Source: JBAOHV01 sp037045265 (GTDB taxonomy: Bacteria > Actinomycetota > Acidimicrobiia > Acidimicrobiales > Microtrichaceae). From it: 64,000 bases of DNA. The translations under genes and the position numbers were made by a program. The stretch spans positions 62,001-126,000 of the forward strand of contig JBAOHV010000019.1 of assembly GCA_037045265.1 (NCBI GenBank), written 5' to 3'. Below the pieces are notes generated by a model, which saw nothing but the letters and a program-made list of their open reading frames with translations, did not search any database and was not told the origin of the DNA. Of the stretch, positions 59,886 to 64,000 are shown piece by piece (positions within the stretch are counted from its first letter, which is position 1; each line of letters starts with the position of its first letter).

Positions 59886-61006
59886 ATGGAGCTGCTGCGC
59901 ACGCCCGACGACCGCTTCTCCGGACTGCCTGGATGGCCGTACCAGCCGCGCTACGTCGAGGTGCCCACGGGCGTGGACGACTCGACTCTGCGGATCGCCT
60001 ACGTCGACGAGGGCCCCGCCGACGGCTCCGACGACTCCCCCGTCGTGCTGGCGATGCACGGTGAGCCGTCGTGGTCCTATCCTCTATCGCCATATGATCC
60101 CGCCCCTGGTCGACGCCGGGCTGCGAGTCGTCGCCCCGGACCTCGTCGGGTTCGGCCGTTCCGACAAACCGGTCGACGGCGACGACCACACCTACGAGCG
60201 CCAGATCGCCTGGATGCTCGACTGGCTCCGCGTGATTCGACCTGCGACGGATCACCCTGGTCTGCCAGGACTGGGGAGGTCTGATCGGGCTGCGGCTCCT
60301 CACCGCCGAGCCCGACCGCTTCGCCGCCGCGGTGGTCGCCAACACCGGGCTTCCGACGGGCGACAGGAGCCCGACGGACGCGTTCCTGGCCTGGCAGCGA
60401 TTCTCGCAGGAGGTCACGGACTTCGACTGCGGTGCGATCGTGTCCATGGGCACGACCACCGACCTGCCCGAGGACGTCGTGGCCGCCTACAACGCACCGT
60501 TCCCCGACGACACCTTCTGCGCGGGGCCCCGGCGGTTCCCTCTGCTGGTGCCCACCTCGCCAGACGACCCCAGCGCCGCTCCCAACCGTGCGGCATGGGA
60601 AGTTCTGGAGCGCTGGGAGAAGCCGCTCGTTACCGCGTTCTCCGACAGCGACCCGATCACACGTGGCGGCGACCGGGTGTTCGTGAACAAGGTTCCAGGC
60701 GCACTCCGGCGTTCCCATTACGTCATCGAGGGCGGCGGGCACTTCCTCCAGGAGGACCGCGGACCGGAGCTCGCCGCGGTCGTGATCGATGCGGTCATGG
60801 CGACGGACGCGTGCGACTGCTCCCGTCGAGACGACCGACGGACGCGTGCTGCGCGGAGAGCGCACCCGACGCCGACTGGTCGAGTCGCTGCTGGATCTGA
60901 TCAACGACGGCGTCCGCGCACCCACCGCTTCGCAGATCGCTCAGCGTGCAGGGGTGTCGGTCCGCTCGGTGTTCCAGCACTTCAGCGACCTGGAAGCCCT
61001 CTATGA
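59886..61006 (+). CDS. Alpha/beta hydrolase, haloalkane-dehalogenase-like (two frame breaks, 3' end uncertain)
   Basis: Reading continues by skipping bases near 60081 and 60235. The start MELLRTPDDRF... leads to VLAMHGEPSWSYLYRHMIPP and CQDWGGLIGLR, whose Asp is the nucleophile. This combination is typical of haloalkane dehalogenases (HLD-I), with a late acid and His in the C-terminal part (GGGHFLQED). It could hydrolyse carbon-halogen bonds, but homologous hydrolases act on other substrates. After about 60800 the frame has no recognisable end and overlaps the TetR gene up to the first stop at 61006, so the true stop is uncertain. Confidence 0.75.
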
Positions 61007-61409
61007 GGACCTGGCTGGCGAACAGCGCGAACGGGTGGCCCCATTGCTCGCCTCCCTGCAACGGCCGCAGCACCTGTCGGATCGGATCGACGCGCTGGTC
61101 GCCCACCGCAGCGAGCTGTTCGAGACGATCGCGCCGGTGCGCCACGCCATCGGTGGGCGTTCGGCCGACTCCCCCGCTCTGCGCGGCCGGCTGGAGGAGC
61201 TCTCTGCGGCCCTACGCGCACAGCTGGGCGAGTTGTTCGCCGACGAGCTGGGCGGCTCCGGCGCCGAGCAGCCAGGGACGACGCTGGATGCGCTCGACGT
61301 GGCGTGCTCCTTCGAGGCCTGGGATCGGCTGCGCGTCCAACAGCATCTGAGCCCTGCCGACGCGGCGACGGTCATGCGCCGCATGGTCACCGCTCTCCTC
61401 CCGGCCTGA
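60789..61409 (+). CDS. TetR-family transcriptional regulator
   Basis: A 206-residue protein. GERTRRRLVESLLDLINDGV and SQIAQRAGVSVRSVFQHFSDLEAL (about 22-68) form the helix-turn-helix. The rest is a helical ligand-binding domain ending with VMRRMVTALLPA. It probably regulates the dehalogenase-like gene through the palindrome at 59866-59880. The ATG at 60789 overlaps the end of the upstream gene; a GTG at 60846 would shorten it by 19 residues. Its frame is the same as the first segment of the hydrolase, so it is not a shadow. Confidence 0.82.
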   Translation: MRSWRRTRATAPVETTDGRVLRGERTRRRLVESLLDLINDGVRAPTASQIAQRAGVSVRSVFQHFSDLEALYEDLAGEQRERVAPLLASLQRPQHLSDRIDALVAHRSELFETIAPVRHAIGGRSADSPALRGRLEELSAALRAQLGELFADELGGSGAEQPGTTLDALDVACSFEAWDRLRVQQHLSPADAATVMRRMVTALLPA

Positions 61410-61410
61410 C

Positions 61411-61462
61411 CCGGCCGGAGCCATGACCCGGCCGGAGCCAAGACACCGGCCGGAGCCATGAC
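61411..61462. repeat. Three direct repeats of 17 bases between tetR and the flavoprotein gene
   Basis: Units at 61411-61427, 61428-61444 and 61446-61462 follow CCGGCCGGAGCCATGAC; the middle unit has AAGAC at its end. Each contains the palindrome CCGGCCGG. They fill part of a 164-base gap that otherwise holds no gene. The role is unknown: an operator array or a relic of duplication. Confidence 0.6.
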
Positions 61463-61573
61463 ATCAGTCTCTCCGAAGCACGCTCATGGATCTGCCACAC
61501 TGTTGCGGTCCGGAGGGGTCCTCCCTCGGGCGCACGGAAGTCAGGTCCACCGGGATCGACCACAGGGGGATTC

Positions 61574-62974
61574 ATGAGTCATGTCGTCGAGAAGCTCAGA
61601 GAGCTGCTGAGCGCGGAGCGGGTCGTCGTCGGCGAGGACGTCGGAGAGGACTACACCCATGACGAGTGCCTGACCGTTGCTCCGCGACGACCTGCCGCTG
61701 TCGTCTTCCCCGAGAACACCGCCGAGGTGGCCGACATCCTGCGCCTCGCCGACGCCGAGCGGATCCCCGTCACCGCCCGCGGCAGCGGGAACGGGCCTGT
61801 CGGGATCGGTGATCCCCGACCCGTCCGCGATCGTCGTCTGCTTCGAGCGCATGAACCAGGTGCTCGAGGTCGACACCGAGAACCACATGGCCGTCGTGCA
61901 GCCGGGCGTTCGCCTGAACGAACTGGATGAGATCCTGCGCCCGCTCGGCCTGGTGTACCCGGTGTACCCGGGTGAGTACTCGGCCAGTCTGGGCGGCAAC
62001 GTCAACACGAACGCCGGCGGGATGAGGGCGGTCGAAGTACGGCGTCACCCGCCATCAGGTCCTGGGGCTCGAAGCGGTGCTGCCCGGCGGCGAGGTGCTG
62101 CGCAGCGGCGGCAAGTTCGTCAAGTCGTCGACCGGCTACGACCTGACCCAGCTCGTGATCGGCAGCGAGGGCACCCTTGCTCTGGTCACCGAGGCCACGT
62201 TGCGGCTCTACCCCAGATCAGAGCACCAGTCGACGGTGCTGGCCCCGTTCACGACCCTGGAGCAGGTCACCGAGGCTGTCCCGCGCATCATCGACTCGGG
62301 GCTCGGACCACTCGTGCTCGAGTACATCGACCTGCTGACCATGTCGGCGACGCCAGTCGTACTGCGGACTGGAGCTGGGCATCCCCCAGGAGATCAAGGA
62401 CACTGCTCTCGCCTACCTGGTCGTGATGCTCGAGAACTCCTCCCAGGACCGACTGGACGACGACACCCACAGGCTCGCAGAGATGCTGCACGGGCTCGGC
62501 GCGATCGACGCCTACGTGCTGCCCGCCAAGTCGGCCGGCGAGCTGATCGATGCCCGCGAGAAGGCCTTCTGGATGGCCAAGGCGAACGGTGCCGACGACG
62601 TGATCGACATCGTCGTTCCCCGGGCATCGATCCCGGAGTTCATGGAGAAGGTCAGCGCTCTGGCCGGTGAACACGAGGCGTGGATCGCCGGCTGTGGCCA
62701 CGCCGGTGACGGCAACGTCCACCTGGGCGTCTTCTGCGGTGACGAGGAGCGGCGGTCACGCCTTCTCAGCGCCCTGTTCAGTGCGGGCATGGCTCTCGGC
62801 GGCACGATCTCGGGCGAACACGGCATCGGGTTCGCCAAGAAGAAGTACTTCAACGCCCTGGAGGACCCGGCCAAGGTGGCGCTCATGCGCCGCATCAAGT
62901 CGGCGTTCGACCCCAACGGCATCCTCAACCCCGGCGTCCTGTTCGACGATGCCACGACCGGAGATCAACGATGA
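61574..62974 (+). CDS. FAD-linked 2-hydroxyacid oxidase/dehydrogenase, GlcD-like (three frame breaks)
   Basis: About 465 residues when bases near 61790, 62034 and 62353 are skipped. The FAD_binding_4 domain shows VTARGSGTGLSG (after the first break), GGNVNTNAGGM, GLEAVLPGGEVL and the TGYDLTQLVIGSEGTLALVT segment. The C-terminal FAD-oxidase domain has CGHAGDGNVH and GTISGEHGIGFAKKKYF. It oxidises a 2-hydroxy acid such as D-lactate or glycolate to the 2-oxo acid. The ATG at 61574 has AGGGGGA upstream. It overlaps the next gene by four bases. Confidence 0.88.
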
Positions 62975-64000
62975 CACAGCCCATGAACGGCGCCCAGGCC
63001 CTGATCCGCACTCTGGTGGACTCCGGGGTCGACACCTGCTTCATGAACCCAGGTACTTCCGAGATGCACTTCGTCTCCGCTCTCGACGCGGTACCGGACA
63101 TGCACTGCGGTCCTCGCACTTTTCGAAGGCGTTGCCACCGGCGCCGCCGACGGCTACGCCCGCATGGCCGGTCGGCCCGCAGCGGTGCTCCTGCATCTGG
63201 GCCCCGGTCTGGGTAACGGGCTGGCCAACCTGCACAACGCCCGGCGCGGCCACACTCCGATCGTGAACATCATCGGCGACCACGCGACCTACCACGCCAA
63301 GTACGACGCTCCCCTCCAGAGCGACATCGCGGCGATCGCCTCCGGTGTGTCGAGTTGGATCCGAACCTCGACCGATCCGATGCAGGTGGCCCGCGACGCA
63401 GCCGACGCAGTCGCCGCGGCCTACGGCCCTCCCGGACAGGTCGCGACGCTGATCCTTCCCGCCGACGTGTGCTGGCTGGACAGCGACGGACCCGTCGGCC
63501 CTTCACCGGTCGCAGAGCCGGCAGGCGTCGACAGCAACGTCATCGAGGAGATCGCCGCCGTGCTGCGCTCCGGTCGCGCGTACCGCGATCCTGGCCGGCG
63601 GGACGACGATGACCGGTGCAGGCCTCGAGGCGCTGTCGCCGCGTCGGTACAACATCTGGCGCCAAGGTGCTGGCCGAGACCTTCCCGGCACGGCTCTCAC
63701 GCGGCGCCGGTCTGCCGGCCGTCGAGCGTCTCGGCTACCTGGCCGAGTTCGCGCAGATGCAGCTCGACGGTCTGGAGCACCTGGTCCTGGTCGACACCGT
63801 GTCGCCCGTGTCGTTCTTCGCCTACCCGGACAAGGCGTCGGACCTGGTGCCCGAGGGCTGTGTCGTGCACACGCTCGCCGCCGGTGGCCAGGACGCGCGT
63901 CGGCCGCGCTCGGTTGCGCTCGCCGAGGAGCTCGAAGCTGCGCCGGACGCGACTACACCCGCGGCAGCGTTCCGCCCCGACCGCCCCACCGGCGCGCTGA
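62971..64000 (+). CDS. ilvX: ThDP-dependent enzyme, IlvX-like (three frame breaks, cut by window edge)
   Basis: The first about 343 residues are present. Skipping bases near 63109, 63581 and 63639 restores reading. MNGAQALIRTLVDSGVDTCFMNPGTSEMHFVSALDAVP, the catalytic Glu-bearing LFEGVATGAADGYARM and HLGPGLGNGLANLHNARRG closely match the N-terminal domain of actinobacterial IlvX (annotated as acetolactate synthase large subunit). PVSFFAYPDK lies in the middle domain. The ThDP-binding C-domain is beyond the window. It cleaves or condenses 2-oxo acids; real substrate unknown. It is co-translated with the GlcD-like gene (ATGA), suggesting it acts on the 2-oxo acid made there. Confidence 0.83.

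Overview
This is a gene-dense, GC-rich stretch of a bacterial chromosome. The gene set points to an actinobacterium: an AftD-like arabinofuranosyltransferase, a Ppm1-type glycosyltransferase, an L,D-transpeptidase, an LCP protein, an IlvX-type ThDP enzyme, GTG/TTG starts and apparently leaderless promoters. I infer an Acidimicrobiia-like lineage rather than a mycobacterium, but no rRNA or other phylogenetic marker is present to prove it. I saw no tRNA, rRNA, CRISPR array, insertion sequence, prophage or attachment site.

Layout. 1-4.3 kb: the tail of an acyl-CoA synthetase, a membrane-anchored methyltransferase, an MFS exporter, and a glycerophosphodiesterase coupled to a lytic transglycosylase. 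4.4-12.0 kb: a complete oligopeptide-type ABC importer (binding lipoprotein, two permeases, two ATPases) followed by an acyl-CoA synthetase. It has a clear promoter, a structured leader and a strong stem-loop after the binding-protein gene. 12.0-35.1 kb: a surface-glycan region with an FAD-dependent UGM/HemY-like oxidoreductase, two GT2 and one GT4 glycosyltransferases, four polytopic GT-C-like or unknown membrane proteins, three acyltransferase-3 proteins (one with two SGNH domains), a giant AftD-like GT-C enzyme, a methyltransferase and a 5'-nucleotidase. 35.1-41.1 kb: glutamate synthase gltB-gltD. 41.3-45.3 kb: CapA-like lipoprotein, M18 aminopeptidase, L,D-transpeptidase and a J-domain locus. 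45.3-48.9 kb: an aldehyde dehydrogenase divergent from a cytochrome P450-TetR pair, with a palindrome over the P450 -35 box. 49.0-51.4 kb: TadE/TadG-like pilin genes. 51.4-56.1 kb: cyclophilin, ABC1 kinase, LCP protein, a membrane-tethered sigma-like protein and an Rrf2 regulator. 56.1-64.0 kb: a catabolic cluster with aldehyde dehydrogenase, SDR, glutamine-synthetase-like ligase, haloalkane-dehalogenase-like hydrolase, TetR, GlcD-type flavoprotein and IlvX-like enzyme (cut by the window edge).

Two window-wide patterns matter when reading the annotation. First, about 34 reading-frame breaks interrupt otherwise well-conserved genes, and essentially all need one base to be skipped. This looks like uncorrected insertion error in the assembly, so the genes are listed as CDS and not as pseudogenes. 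Second, at least 13 genes have a TANNNT box 6-9 bases before the start codon and no ribosome-binding site, the signature of leaderless transcription, which helps fix their starts.
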